64,000 bases of DNA, taken from Stenotrophomonas sp046736075 (GTDB lineage: Bacteria > Pseudomonadota > Gammaproteobacteria > Xanthomonadales > Xanthomonadaceae). This document shows, piece after piece, positions 7,224 through 15,866 of the stretch (the first letter of the stretch is position 1; each line of letters starts with the position of its first letter). The translations under genes were made by a program, and so were the position numbers. Where the stretch lies: NCBI RefSeq assembly GCF_046736075.1, contig NZ_CP177163.1, forward strand, positions 1,612,001-1,676,000, read 5' to 3'. The notes beneath the pieces were generated by a model. The model saw only the letters and a list, made by a program, of their open reading frames with translations, was not told the DNA's origin and did no database searches.

Positions 7224-9251
7224 TTACGCCATGCCGTTGTGGCGCAGCAATGCATCCACCTCCGGTGCGCGCCCGCGGAACGCGGCGAAGTTCTCCGCCG
7301 CGCTGCGGCTGCCACCGCGCGACAGCACTTCCTCCAGGAAACGCCGGCCGGTTTCGGCGGCCTTGCCCGGCGCTTCCTCGAACGCCGCATACACATCGGC
7401 GCTGAGTACTTCGGCCCACTTGTAGCTGTAGTAGCCGGCCGCATACCCGCCGGCAAAGATGTGGCTGAACTGGTGCGGGAAACGATGCCATGCGGGCGGC
7501 CGGTTCACCGCCACCTCGTCGCGCACCCGTTCCAGCAGCGCGATGACGCTGTCCTGGGTGGGATCGAAATCGCTGTGCAGCTGCATGTCGAACAGTGCGA
7601 ACTCCAGCTGGCGCACGGTGAACATGCCGCTCTGGAAATTACGTGCGGCCAGCATGCGGTCGAACAGCGCGCGCGGCAGCGGCTCGCCCGTGTCGACATG
7701 CGCGGTCATCGCCTGCACCCGGTCCCACTCCCAGCAGAAGTTCTCCATGAACTGGCTGGGCAGCTCCACCGCATCCCATTCCACGCCGTTGATGCCGGCC
7801 ACGGCAAGCTCACCGACGCGGGTCAGCAGCTGGTGCAGGCCGTGGCCCATTTCGTGGAACAGGGTGGTGACGTCGCTATGGGTGAAGGTGGCCGGGCGAC
7901 CGTCGCTGCCACGGCCGAAGTTGCAGACCAGGTAGACCACCGGCGTCTGCACCCCAGCCGCCGTATCGCGACGGTTGCGGCAATCGTCCATCCATGCGCC
8001 GCCGCGCTTGCCTTCGCGCGCATACAGGTCCAGGTAGAACTGGCCCACCAGCGCACCCGTGGCGTCGACCAGGCGGAAGAAGCGCACGTCCGGGTGCCAT
8101 ACCGGCGCGCTGTCGGGCAGCACCTGCAGGCCATACAGCTCGTGGATGACGTTGAACAATCCCGCCAGCACGGTCGGCTCGGTGAAGTACGGTTTCACCT
8201 CCTGCTCGGAGTAGCTGTAACGCGCCTGCTTGAGCTTCTCTCCGGCGTAGGCGAGGTCCCAGGCCTGCAGCGCGTCCAGCTGCAGTTCGTCGCGTGCAAA
8301 GGCCTCCAGCTCGCCGCGGTCGCGCTGCGCGTAGGGCTTGGCGCGGGCGGCCAGGTCACGCAGGAAGCCCAGTACCTGCGGGGCGTCCTGCGCCATCTTG
8401 GTGGCGATGGAGTACTCGGCGTAGTTGGGGAAGCCGAGCAGCGCGGCCAGCTCGGTGCGCAGCGCCAGGATGCGCGCGATGTTGGCACTGTTGTCGAGCG
8501 CGGCATCGCCGAATTCGGAGGCCCGTTCGGCATTGGCGCGGTACAGCGTTTCACGCAGTGGACGATGATCGGCATAGGTCTGCACCGGCAGGTAGCACGG
8601 CATCTGCAGCGTCAACTTCCACCCGGGCAGCCCGGCCTTCTCCGCCGCTTCACGCGCGGCGGACACCACGTCGGCGGGCAGACCCGCCAGTGCGATGCGG
8701 TCGTCCACGTGCAGCGACCACGCATCGGTGGCATCCAGCACATTCTGCGAGAAGGTCGCCGACAAAGCCGCCAGCTCCTCCTGGATCGCGCTGAAGCGCG
8801 CCTTGCCGGCGTCGTCCAGTTCCGCGCCGCCGAGGCGGAAGTCGCGCAGTGCGTTGTCCAGCACCTTGCGCCGGGCCGGATCGTACTGCGCCGCCTCCGG
8901 CGCATCGGCCAACGCGCGGTACTGCGCGTACAGCGCCAGGTTCTGGCCCATCGCGGTGCCAAAGCGCGTCACCCTGGGCAGGTTGGCGTTGTAGGCCTCG
9001 CGCAGCGCCGGGGTGTTGACCACGCCCTGCAGGTGGGTCACCTGCCCCCAGGCACGCCACAGCCGGTCGGTGGCATCGTCGAGCGGCTCCACGAAGGTTG
9101 CCCAGGTCACCGGGCTGACCGCCTCGGCCACCTTCACGGCCGCCTCGGCCTCGGCCAGCAGCGCCTCGATGGCCGGGCCGATGTGGTCGGGCTGGATCAC
9201 GTCGAAGCGCGGCAGGCCGGAAAAATCGAGCAGGGGATTGGTGGGGGTCAC
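7224..9251 (-). CDS. prlC: Oligopeptidase A, M3 family zinc metallopeptidase
   Basis: This protein of about 675 residues matches E. coli oligopeptidase A in length. The zinc-binding HEMGHGLHQL motif is preceded by TTLF, and the second metal ligand region follows. The M3 thimet-like fold has an N-terminal helical part and a C-terminal catalytic domain (WMDDCRNRRDTAAGVQTPVVYLVCNFGRG). It degrades oligopeptides, including cleaved signal peptides, in the cytosol. Start choice: GGAG directly abuts an ATG at 9257, but sits six bases before a GTG at 9251, so GTG is preferred; the alternative adds only two residues. The gene is flanked by GTAG repeats downstream. Confidence 0.93.
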   Translation of the reverse strand: MTPTNPLLDFSGLPRFDVIQPDHIGPAIEALLAEAEAAVKVAEAVSPVTWATFVEPLDDATDRLWRAWGQVTHLQGVVNTPALREAYNANLPRVTRFGTAMGQNLALYAQYRALADAPEAAQYDPARRKVLDNALRDFRLGGAELDDAGKARFSAIQEELAALSATFSQNVLDATDAWSLHVDDRIALAGLPADVVSAAREAAEKAGLPGWKLTLQMPCYLPVQTYADHRPLRETLYRANAERASEFGDAALDNSANIARILALRTELAALLGFPNYAEYSIATKMAQDAPQVLGFLRDLAARAKPYAQRDRGELEAFARDELQLDALQAWDLAYAGEKLKQARYSYSEQEVKPYFTEPTVLAGLFNVIHELYGLQVLPDSAPVWHPDVRFFRLVDATGALVGQFYLDLYAREGKRGGAWMDDCRNRRDTAAGVQTPVVYLVCNFGRGSDGRPATFTHSDVTTLFHEMGHGLHQLLTRVGELAVAGINGVEWDAVELPSQFMENFCWEWDRVQAMTAHVDTGEPLPRALFDRMLAARNFQSGMFTVRQLEFALFDMQLHSDFDPTQDSVIALLERVRDEVAVNRPPAWHRFPHQFSHIFAGGYAAGYYSYKWAEVLSADVYAAFEEAPGKAAETGRRFLEEVLSRGGSRSAAENFAAFRGRAPEVDALLRHNGMA

Positions 9252-9400
9252 GGGCATCTCCAGACAACAGGGCCGCACGCGCGGCATCGCCCACGATATG
9301 GCACTGCCCCGGGCCGCGCACAAGGTCCACGCCCACGGCGATGGCCGACGTTCACGCCCGGCCGGCGATGCCGGTCGGAAGCGCCGGCCCTGCCGCTGGA

Positions 9401-10513
9401 TCAGTAGAGCGTTTCCAGCGCGGCGTGCGGCAGCGGTGCCAGTCCCTGGCCGTTCACGGCGGCGGCGATGAGCGCGTCGGGCTGCTCCACCTCGATGCCC
9501 TGGCGCGGATACCAGTCCGGGTTGTAGTAGCTGTGTGCGTAGCGTTCGCCGCTGTCGCACAGGATGGTCACGATCGACCCGCTGCGGCCGGCCTGGCGCA
9601 TCCATTCGGCCGCCTGCAGCACGCCGATGAAGTTGGTGCCGGTCGAGCCGCCCACGCGGCGGCCCAGCTGGCGGCTGACATGGCGCATCGCGGCCAGGCT
9701 CAGCGCGTCGGGCACTTTCACCATCGCATCCACGCTGGTGGGAATGAAGCTGGATTCCACCCGCGGCCGGCCGATCCCTTCCACCCGCGAGCCACCGCTG
9801 CAGGTCAGCTCGCGCCACGGCTGCCCGGCCAGGGCCGCGCAGTAGCCCTCATAGAACACCGACACTTCCGGGTCCGCGCACAGGATGCGGGTGTCATGGC
9901 GGCGATAGCTCACGTAGCGCCCCAACGTCGCGGCGGTGCCGCCTGTACCGGGGCTGCACACGATCCACTCCGGAATCGGATGCGGCTCTTCGGCCATCTG
10001 CTTGAAGATGGATTCGGCGATGTTGTTGTTGGCGCGCCAGTCGGTGGCGCGTTCGGCGTAGGTGAACTGGTCCATGAAGTGGCCGCCGGTATCGCGGGCG
10101 AGCTTTTCCGAATCGCAGTTCAGGTCGCAGGCACGCTCCACCAGGTGGCAGCTGCCGCCCTGGAACTCGATCGCGGCGATCTTCTCCGGCGAGGTCGTGG
10201 CCGGAATCACCGCGATGAACGGCAGGCCAAGCAGGCGCGCGAAATAGGCCTCGGACACCGCGGTGGAACCGCTGGAGGCCTCGATCACCGGACGGCCCTC
10301 ACGCAGCCAGCCGTTGGCCAGCGCATACAGGAACAGCGAGCGCGCCAGCCGATGCTTAAGGCTGCCCGTGGGGTGGCTGGATTCGTCCTTGAAATACAGG
10401 TCGATGCCGGCGTACCCGGGCAGGTCCATCGGAATCAGGTGGGTATCGGCCGAGCGGTTGAAATCGGCTTCGATCTTGCGGATGGCGGCGGCCACCCATT
10501 CACGCTGCGACAT
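9401..10513 (-). CDS. PLP-dependent cysteine synthase family protein
   Basis: This 370-residue fold-type II PLP enzyme has the PLP lysine K53 in PTGSLKHRLARSL, the substrate loop EASSGSTAVSEAYFARL, and the phosphate-binding GTGGTAATLGRY. The order and the extended C-terminus (SYYNPDWYPRQGI) resemble the group annotated as L-cysteine desulfhydrase Cds1 or cysteine synthase-like rather than CysK or CysM. It may make or degrade cysteine, releasing sulfide; the direction cannot be settled from sequence. No good ribosome site precedes the ATG at 10513. It diverges from gloA. Confidence 0.8.
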   Translation of the reverse strand: MSQREWVAAAIRKIEADFNRSADTHLIPMDLPGYAGIDLYFKDESSHPTGSLKHRLARSLFLYALANGWLREGRPVIEASSGSTAVSEAYFARLLGLPFIAVIPATTSPEKIAAIEFQGGSCHLVERACDLNCDSEKLARDTGGHFMDQFTYAERATDWRANNNIAESIFKQMAEEPHPIPEWIVCSPGTGGTAATLGRYVSYRRHDTRILCADPEVSVFYEGYCAALAGQPWRELTCSGGSRVEGIGRPRVESSFIPTSVDAMVKVPDALSLAAMRHVSRQLGRRVGGSTGTNFIGVLQAAEWMRQAGRSGSIVTILCDSGERYAHSYYNPDWYPRQGIEVEQPDALIAAAVNGQGLAPLPHAALETLY

Positions 10514-10625
10514 GACAAAAGCTGCACAAGGAGACGCCCCATTCTACCGTCGCGGCCCGGCCACGCGGAGGCCGTTAGAATGGGCGGTCTCGCCGCCGTG
10601 CGCGGCCTCCCCCAGAGGATCCCCC

Positions 10626-11153
10626 ATGACCCTTGCGTCGCTGCAGTCCCAGCCCGGCGTTGCCGCCCAGCCCCCGGCCGAAACCAGCGGTTTCGTGTTC
10701 AACCACACCATGCTGCGCGTGAAGGACGTCGCCGCCTCGCTGGACTTCTACACCCGCGTGCTCGGCTTCCGCCTGCTCGACCAGCGTGACTTCGCCGAGG
10801 CCGGGTTCAGCCTGTACTTCCTGGCCCTGCTGCCAGCGGGCACGCAGATCCCCGCAGGCGACGATGCACGCCGCGTGTGGATGGCCGGCATTCCCGGTGT
10901 GCTGGAACTGACCCACAACCACGGCACCGAAAGCCAGGACGGCCCGGTCTACCACGACGGCAACAGCGATCCGCGCGGCTTCGGCCACATCTGCGTGTCG
11001 GTGCCGGACATCCAGGCCGCCTGCAAGCGCTTCGACGACCTGCAGGTGCCCTACCAGAAGCGCCTGGAAGACGGCCGCATGAAGCACCTGGCCTTCATCA
11101 AGGACCCGGACGGCTACTGGGTGGAGATCATCTCCAACACCCCGATCGCCTGA
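10626..11153 (+). CDS. gloA: Lactoylglutathione lyase (glyoxalase I)
   Basis: This 175-residue VOC-fold enzyme converts the hemithioacetal of methylglyoxal and glutathione to S-lactoylglutathione. Metal ligands appear as H27 (NHTMLRV), the glutamate in GVLELTHNHG, the histidine in GFGHICVSV and the glutamate in YWVEIISN. The sequence is the longer, eukaryote-like form, with a loop GTESQDGPVYHDGNSDPRGF. The start at 10626 follows GAGGATCCCCC. A TAGAAT -10-like element lies at 10575. Confidence 0.93.
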   Translation: MTLASLQSQPGVAAQPPAETSGFVFNHTMLRVKDVAASLDFYTRVLGFRLLDQRDFAEAGFSLYFLALLPAGTQIPAGDDARRVWMAGIPGVLELTHNHGTESQDGPVYHDGNSDPRGFGHICVSVPDIQAACKRFDDLQVPYQKRLEDGRMKHLAFIKDPDGYWVEIISNTPIA

Positions 11154-11185
11154 TCCATCGGTGCGTGCATTCCACGGGCCAGGCC

Positions 11186-11545
11186 CTAGGGCTGGCCCTG
11201 GAACTCGAAGGCGGCGTGGAACGGCGCCTTGGGCGGCACGAAGACGGTGGTGCCGGCAAATCCGGCCTCGATGCACCGCGCCACCGGGCCATCGCCCTCG
11301 CGCCAGGTCCGCACCACCCTGCCCTGCGCATCCAACTGCATCACCACGGTGAATGCGGCCAGCGTGTCCGGCGCGGGCGTGGGCAGGCAGCGCGCGAAGC
11401 CGTCGCCCCCGATCCGGCTCATGCCATCGATCATGGCCGTATAGGCCGCCGGTTCCAGACTGTCTTCATCGCCGTGCGCCAGCGTGCGCACCTGGTCGTA
11501 TCCGGTCCCCACGGCCGCCTGGGCCAGCAGCATCCACCAAAGCAT
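11186..11545 (-). CDS. Small exported hypothetical protein
   Basis: This protein of about 119 residues starts MLWWMLLAQAAVG, a short hydrophobic leader that looks like a signal peptide or anchor. The C-terminal half (FTVVMQLDAQGRVVRTW, then RCIEAGFAGTTVFVPP) has the alternating strands and cysteine spacing of TonB C-terminal-like periplasmic domains. The start at 11545 is chosen because GGGAGGA lies six bases upstream; two upstream ATGs are too close. It converges with gloA at 32 bp. The function is unknown. Confidence 0.7.
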   Translation of the reverse strand: MLWWMLLAQAAVGTGYDQVRTLAHGDEDSLEPAAYTAMIDGMSRIGGDGFARCLPTPAPDTLAAFTVVMQLDAQGRVVRTWREGDGPVARCIEAGFAGTTVFVPPKAPFHAAFEFQGQP

Positions 11546-11679
11546 CGTCATTCCTCCCGCCATGCCGCGATGGCGCCAGTGCGCAGCCTAGGGCAGCCCG
11601 CGCCCCGGCGGAAGAGCGGCCATGCAACGGGCACCGCGCGGTGCTATATCTGCCTGCCCATCCACACAATGGAGCCGGC

Positions 11680-12108
11680 ATGGAAACCCAGCAACTGCAC
11701 CGCGGCCGCCTGATCGATCACCTGCAACTGGTGGTCCGGGATCTCGCCGCCAGCCGCCGCTTCTACCAGGCGGTATTCGACACCATCGGCATCCCCATCG
11801 CCGGCGAAGGCGACACGTATTTCTGGGCCGACGAACTGTTCATCTCCACCGCCGACAGCGAGGCCGCTGCCGGTGAACTGACCGGCCGCCACCATTTGGC
11901 TTTCCAGGCGCGCGATCGCGCCACGGTGGATGCCTTCCACGTCGCCGCGCTGGCCGCCGGCGGCAAGGACAACGGCGCCCCCGGCGAACGGCCGTATCAC
12001 CCGGGGTACTACGGGGCGTTCGTGATCGATCCGGACGGCAACAACATCGAGGTCGTCTACCACGGCGAGGCAACCTACAGTGCCGATTCGGTGAAGGTCA
12101 CCTTCTGA
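11680..12108 (+). CDS. VOC family protein (glyoxalase/bleomycin-resistance fold)
   Basis: This 142-residue single VOC domain starts METQQLHRGRLIDHLQLVVRD and ends PYHPGYYGAFVIDPDGNNIEVVYH, the usual terminal strand with a metal-ligand glutamate. HLQLVV and HHLAFQ supply the histidines. It is cytosolic and its substrate is unknown. GGAG five bases before the ATG at 11680 sets the start. It diverges from the exported hypothetical gene at 11186-11545. Confidence 0.85.
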   Translation: METQQLHRGRLIDHLQLVVRDLAASRRFYQAVFDTIGIPIAGEGDTYFWADELFISTADSEAAAGELTGRHHLAFQARDRATVDAFHVAALAAGGKDNGAPGERPYHPGYYGAFVIDPDGNNIEVVYHGEATYSADSVKVTF

Positions 12109-12123
12109 CCGCCCGGCCGCCGG

Positions 12124-12169
12124 CGCTGAACGCTTCAGCGTCGGGCCGGCCGCGTCTCATGGGATGAGA
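12124..12169. promoter_or_regulatory. Hairpin and inverted repeat upstream of the DNA-repair cassette
   Basis: CGCTGAA-CGC-TTCAGCG (12124-12140) is a perfect 7-bp stem that may end the VOC transcript. TCTCAT-GGG-ATGAGA (12155-12169) is a 6-bp inverted repeat ending 23 bp before the radical SAM start codon and could be an operator. Neither matches a LexA box I recognise. Confidence 0.35.
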
Positions 12170-12192
12170 TCGGCCCTGCCTACCGTGTGGGC

Positions 12193-13503
12193 ATGGAAAC
12201 GATACGCAAGCTGGCGATCCTGGCCGATGCCGCCAAGTACGACGCCTCCTGCGCCTCCAGCGGCGCGGGCAAGCGCGACTCGCGCAGCTCGGGCGGCATT
12301 GGCAGCACCGAAGGCGCCGGCATCTGCCACAGCTATACGCCGGATGGCCGCTGCGTATCGCTGCTGAAGATCCTGCTCACCAATTTCTGCATCTACGACT
12401 GCGCGTACTGCGTGAACCGCGTGTCCAGCAACGTGCCCCGTGCGCGCTTCAGCGTGGCCGAAGTGGTGGCGCTGACGATGGATTTCTACAAGCGCAACTA
12501 CATCGAAGGTCTGTTCCTTTCCAGCGGCATCATCCGCAACGCCGACTACACGATGGAACGCATGGTGGAAGTGGCGCGCGTGCTGCGCGAGGAGCACCGC
12601 TTCGCCGGCTACATCCACCTGAAGACCATTCCCGAGGCATCGCCGGAACTGCTGGCCGCTGCCGGCCGCCATGCCGACCGCCTGTCGATCAACATCGAGC
12701 TGCCCACCGAGGCCGGGCTGGCCAGCTTCGCACCGGAGAAAACGCTGCCGTCCATCCGCGGTGCGATGGGCGAACTGCGCTGGCGCATTGAGGAGGCCAA
12801 GCAGGCCAAGGCCGACAGCGATGCGCGCACCGCCACGGTGTCATCGCCGCTCGCGGCCACGCCACTCAAACGCGCCGGACGCGCCCGCCCACCGCGCTTC
12901 GCCCCGGCCGGGCAGAGCACGCAGATGATCGTGGGTGCCGACGGTGCCAGCGACCAGCAGATCCTCAGCGCTGCCGACAACCTGTACGGCAATTACCGCA
13001 TGCGCCGGGTGTACTACTCCGCCTTCAGTCCGATTCCCGACGCCAGCCGCCTGTTGCCGCTGCAGGCGCCGCCGCTGGCACGCGAACACCGCCTGTACCA
13101 GGCCGACTGGCTCCTGCGCTTCTACGGCTACGCAGTGGAGGAGATCACCGACACCACCCAGGGCGGCATGCTCGACCTGGATATCGACCCGAAGATGGCC
13201 TGGGCGATCCGCCACCCCGAGCGCTTTCCGGTCGACCTCAACGTGGCCTCGAAGGACATGCTGCTGCGCGTTCCCGGGCTGGGCGTGCGCAACGTGAAGC
13301 GGGTGCTGATGGCACGGCGTCACGGCCGTCTGCGCGTGGCCGATGTGGCACGCCTGCGCGCGCCGATGCGCACGCTGCTGCCGTTCGTGCAGCTGGCCGA
13401 TCATCACCCGCGCCGCGCACTGGACGATCCGGCGGCACTGCGTGCGCGCCTGGCACCGCCACCGCGCCAGGCGTCGCTGTTCCCCGACACGGCCGCACCG
13501 TGA
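12193..13503 (+). CDS. Putative DNA modification/repair radical SAM protein
   Basis: This 436-residue protein has a CX3CX2C cluster motif, C66-C70-C73 in FCIYDCAYC, which binds the 4Fe-4S cluster and S-adenosylmethionine. The helix-hairpin-helix-like segment DMLLRVPGLGVRNVKRVLMA near residue 360 suggests DNA contact. The N-terminal YDASCASSGAGKR block is typical of this family, which is commonly encoded next to a DUF4130 or UdgX protein. The reaction is not known. The ATG at 12193 is preferred over a GTG two codons earlier. The stop is separated from the next start by one base, so the two genes form an operon. Confidence 0.85.
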   Translation: METIRKLAILADAAKYDASCASSGAGKRDSRSSGGIGSTEGAGICHSYTPDGRCVSLLKILLTNFCIYDCAYCVNRVSSNVPRARFSVAEVVALTMDFYKRNYIEGLFLSSGIIRNADYTMERMVEVARVLREEHRFAGYIHLKTIPEASPELLAAAGRHADRLSINIELPTEAGLASFAPEKTLPSIRGAMGELRWRIEEAKQAKADSDARTATVSSPLAATPLKRAGRARPPRFAPAGQSTQMIVGADGASDQQILSAADNLYGNYRMRRVYYSAFSPIPDASRLLPLQAPPLAREHRLYQADWLLRFYGYAVEEITDTTQGGMLDLDIDPKMAWAIRHPERFPVDLNVASKDMLLRVPGLGVRNVKRVLMARRHGRLRVADVARLRAPMRTLLPFVQLADHHPRRALDDPAALRARLAPPPRQASLFPDTAAP

Positions 13504-13504
13504 G

Positions 13505-14938
13505 ATGACACGCTGGAGCGTGCGGGTCGATCCCGCGTGGTCGCTGCAGGCGTGGCGCGAGACCGCGCGGCTGGCGCTGCAGCATCGCGTTGCGCCGGAG
13601 CAGCTCGACTGGCTGCAGGCGGGCGAGGCCTCGCTGCTGGATGCGCCGGCACTGGCCAGCCTGCCCACGCCGGCCGCCGGCAGCGCCGCCATTCCCGTGC
13701 CGCAGGCGTTCGTCGCGCTGGCCGGTACCTGCCTGTGCCATAGCGACCCTCAACGGCTGCCGCTGCTGTACCGCATGCTGTGGCGCATCGTCCACGGCGA
13801 GCGCGGTCTGCTCACCAACCCGGCCGACCCGGACGTGCTGCGCGCGATGGCGCTGGCCCAGGCGGTGCGCCGCGACAGCCACAAGATGAAGGCCTTCGTG
13901 CGCTTCCGCGAAGTGCCGGGCGAAGCCGATGCGTTCATTGCCTGGTTCGAACCGGCGCATCACATCGTGGACCGCGTTGCGCCGTTCTTCGCGCGCCGGT
14001 TCGCCGGCATGCGCTGGGCGATCCTGACCCCGGCGCGCAGCGTGCAGTGGGATGGACAGCAGTTGGCGTTCGGCCCCGGTGCGCGGCAGGAGGATGCGCC
14101 GCGCGAGGATGCGCGCGAAGCGCTGTGGCGCACCTACTACGCCAACATCTTCAATCCGGCCCGGCTCAACACGCGGATGATGCAGCAGGAAATGCCGGCC
14201 CGGTACTGGAAGCACCTACCGGAAGCGACCCTGCTGCCGCGCCTGGTACGCGATGCGGGGGATCGCGTACAAGACATGCACGATCGCCAGGCGCAGGCAC
14301 CGCGCCGACGCATTCCACAGGCGGCGGCACCGGTGGCCGCCACCCGTGCCGGCCTGGATGGACTCCGCGAGGCGGCCGCCAGCTGCCGGCGATGTCCGTT
14401 GTGGGAGCCGGCAACGCAGACCGTGTTCGGCGAGGGGCCGGCGGATGCCCGGATCATGCTGGTGGGCGAACAGCCGGGCGATGCCGAAGACCTCAGCGGG
14501 CATCCGTTCGTGGGGCCGGCCGGCCGGTTGCTCGACAGCGCGCTGCGCGAACTCGGCATTGATCGCGGCACGTTGTATCTGACCAATGCAGTGAAGCATT
14601 TCCGCTTCGAACGTCGCGGCAAGCGACGCATCCACAGTACCCCGCAGATCACCCATATCACGGCCTGCCGCCCCTGGCTGATGCGCGAGATCGAGAACGT
14701 CCGCCCACAGGTGATCGTGTGTCTGGGCGCGAGTGCGGCAACGGCCGTGTTGGGCGCCGGCGTCACGCTGAAGGAGCACCGCGGCCGCTGGCATTCGCTG
14801 GACGATGGCACGCGCGCGTTCGCCACGGTGCACCCGGCGTGGGTACTGCGACAGGGCGAGGGAGAGGCGCGGGAGGCCGCGTACCGGCTGCTGCGGGACG
14901 ACCTGCGGCAGTTGCTCGACGACCGCCACGGGCGGTGA
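13505..14938 (+). CDS. DUF4130 - UdgX fusion, uracil-DNA binding/excising protein
   Basis: This 477-residue two-domain protein has residues 1 to about 230 matching the DUF4130 DNA-metabolism partner of the radical SAM family (HKMKAFVRFREVPGE, WFEPAHHIVDRVAPFFARRF). From about 290 it is a family 4-like uracil-DNA glycosylase of the UdgX type: CRRC near 300, GEQPGDAED, then the diagnostic KRRIH loop at 373-377 and HPAWVLR. In mycobacterial UdgX the histidine of KRRIH forms a covalent bond with the abasic sugar after uracil excision; H377 is the equivalent residue. It is translationally linked to the radical SAM gene one base upstream. Confidence 0.88.
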   Translation: MTRWSVRVDPAWSLQAWRETARLALQHRVAPEQLDWLQAGEASLLDAPALASLPTPAAGSAAIPVPQAFVALAGTCLCHSDPQRLPLLYRMLWRIVHGERGLLTNPADPDVLRAMALAQAVRRDSHKMKAFVRFREVPGEADAFIAWFEPAHHIVDRVAPFFARRFAGMRWAILTPARSVQWDGQQLAFGPGARQEDAPREDAREALWRTYYANIFNPARLNTRMMQQEMPARYWKHLPEATLLPRLVRDAGDRVQDMHDRQAQAPRRRIPQAAAPVAATRAGLDGLREAAASCRRCPLWEPATQTVFGEGPADARIMLVGEQPGDAEDLSGHPFVGPAGRLLDSALRELGIDRGTLYLTNAVKHFRFERRGKRRIHSTPQITHITACRPWLMREIENVRPQVIVCLGASAATAVLGAGVTLKEHRGRWHSLDDGTRAFATVHPAWVLRQGEGEAREAAYRLLRDDLRQLLDDRHGR

Positions 14939-14948
14939 TGCGCTCCCG

Positions 14949-14972
14949 GAGCGCCGGCCAGCGGCCGGCACA
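14949..14972. repeat. Single GCCGGCCAGCGGCCGGC palindrome
   Basis: A lone palindrome of the same family as the cluster at 7 kb follows the udgX stop codon by about ten bases. The GTAG terminus is degenerate (CACAAC), and it may act as a 3-prime stabilising hairpin. Confidence 0.6.
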
Positions 14973-15080
14973 ACCGGTCAGCAGCGCGAACGCCAACCAG
15001 CCGATTCATTCCGGCGTGTGGCCGGCCTCAGGGGTCATCGGGTGGTGGCGTCTGCGGCGGGAATCAACCCGCGACGGGCA

Positions 15081-15512
15081 TCAATGCGCCGCCATGTAGA
15101 TGTCCTGCAGCACCGCCTTCTCCAGCTCCAGCTCGCTGAGCAGGTTCTTGACGATGTCGCCCAGGCTCAGGATGCCCACCAGCTTGGCATTCTCGGTCAC
15201 CATCAGGTGGCGGTGCCGGGAATAGGTCATCAGCGCCATCGCCTGCTTCAGCGTGGCCTCCGGGGCGATGCCTTCCAGGCCTGCCGACGGCAGCGTGGCG
15301 ATGACCCGGCGACCGGCCTGCGGACCGTCGTCGGCCAGGCTGCGCACGATGTCCTTCTCGGAAATGATCCTTACCGGTGCATCGTCCTTCATCACCACCA
15401 GGGCGGCGATCTTGTGCGCGCTCATCTTGTGTGCGGCGGCACCGATGGTGTCGTCCACGTCGATGGTGACGATGGCTTCTTTCTTGGACTGCAGGAGTTC
15501 GCGGACGTTCAT
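15081..15512 (-). CDS. CBS domain-containing protein
   Basis: This 143-residue protein consists almost entirely of two CBS motifs (a Bateman module): VTIDVDDTIGAAAHKMSAHKIAALVV then SEKDIVRSL, and APEATLKQAMALMTYSRHRHLMV then GILSLGDIVK. Such stand-alone modules bind adenine nucleotides and act as energy or redox sensors; the partner here is unknown. The start is MNVREL at 15512, with AGGA upstream. It is convergent with the udgX operon. Confidence 0.9.
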   Translation of the reverse strand: MNVRELLQSKKEAIVTIDVDDTIGAAAHKMSAHKIAALVVMKDDAPVRIISEKDIVRSLADDGPQAGRRVIATLPSAGLEGIAPEATLKQAMALMTYSRHRHLMVTENAKLVGILSLGDIVKNLLSELELEKAVLQDIYMAAH

Positions 15513-15866
15513 TCTTGTTTCCTGTTGCAGGTTACTGAAGTCGAGAGGTGCGCCTGGTTGCAGCGAGGGCGGCGACACAGCGTGCGCCCGGCCCTCGGTC
15601 ATTCGATTCTACGGCCGCACCTTGGCCCAGGAGTTTGCAGATCTGGGACAGTTCGTCGCTGAAAACGGCTGACAACCCGAGAATGGCACCGGCATGAAAA
15701 CCGTCGCTGAATGCCGCAGCGGGGCACGCCTAAAGTTCACCCCGCCGCGACCGAGGGGGCGGCAGACGAAGTGACTTCCGGCACGTCGCGCCGATGACTG
15801 CCAGCACCTGCCCCGGCCGGGTCCGGCTTCTACAGTGGCGGTGTCTTCTTCCAACGGATGCCCTGC
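15513..15866. other. Intergenic region with a sigma-28-like promoter
   Basis: 354 bp between divergent CBS and hydrolase genes. TAAAGTTC at 15731-15738, an 11-base spacer and ACCGAGGG at 15750-15757 resemble the FliA consensus TAAAGTTT-N11-GCCGATAA, with a good -35 and half of the -10. A 26-codon open frame starting at 15693 overlaps this motif and is probably not a gene. Nothing else was recognised. Confidence 0.35.

Noticed and set aside
7095..9407. A long + strand open frame of about 770 codons across prlC.
   Set aside because: It is the antisense shadow of prlC, whose minus-strand frame has the HEMGH motif and the family length.
15693..15773. Possible 26-codon peptide gene MKTVAECRSG on the + strand.
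   Set aside because: No ribosome site, and it overlaps the sigma-28-like motif; the composition gives no support.
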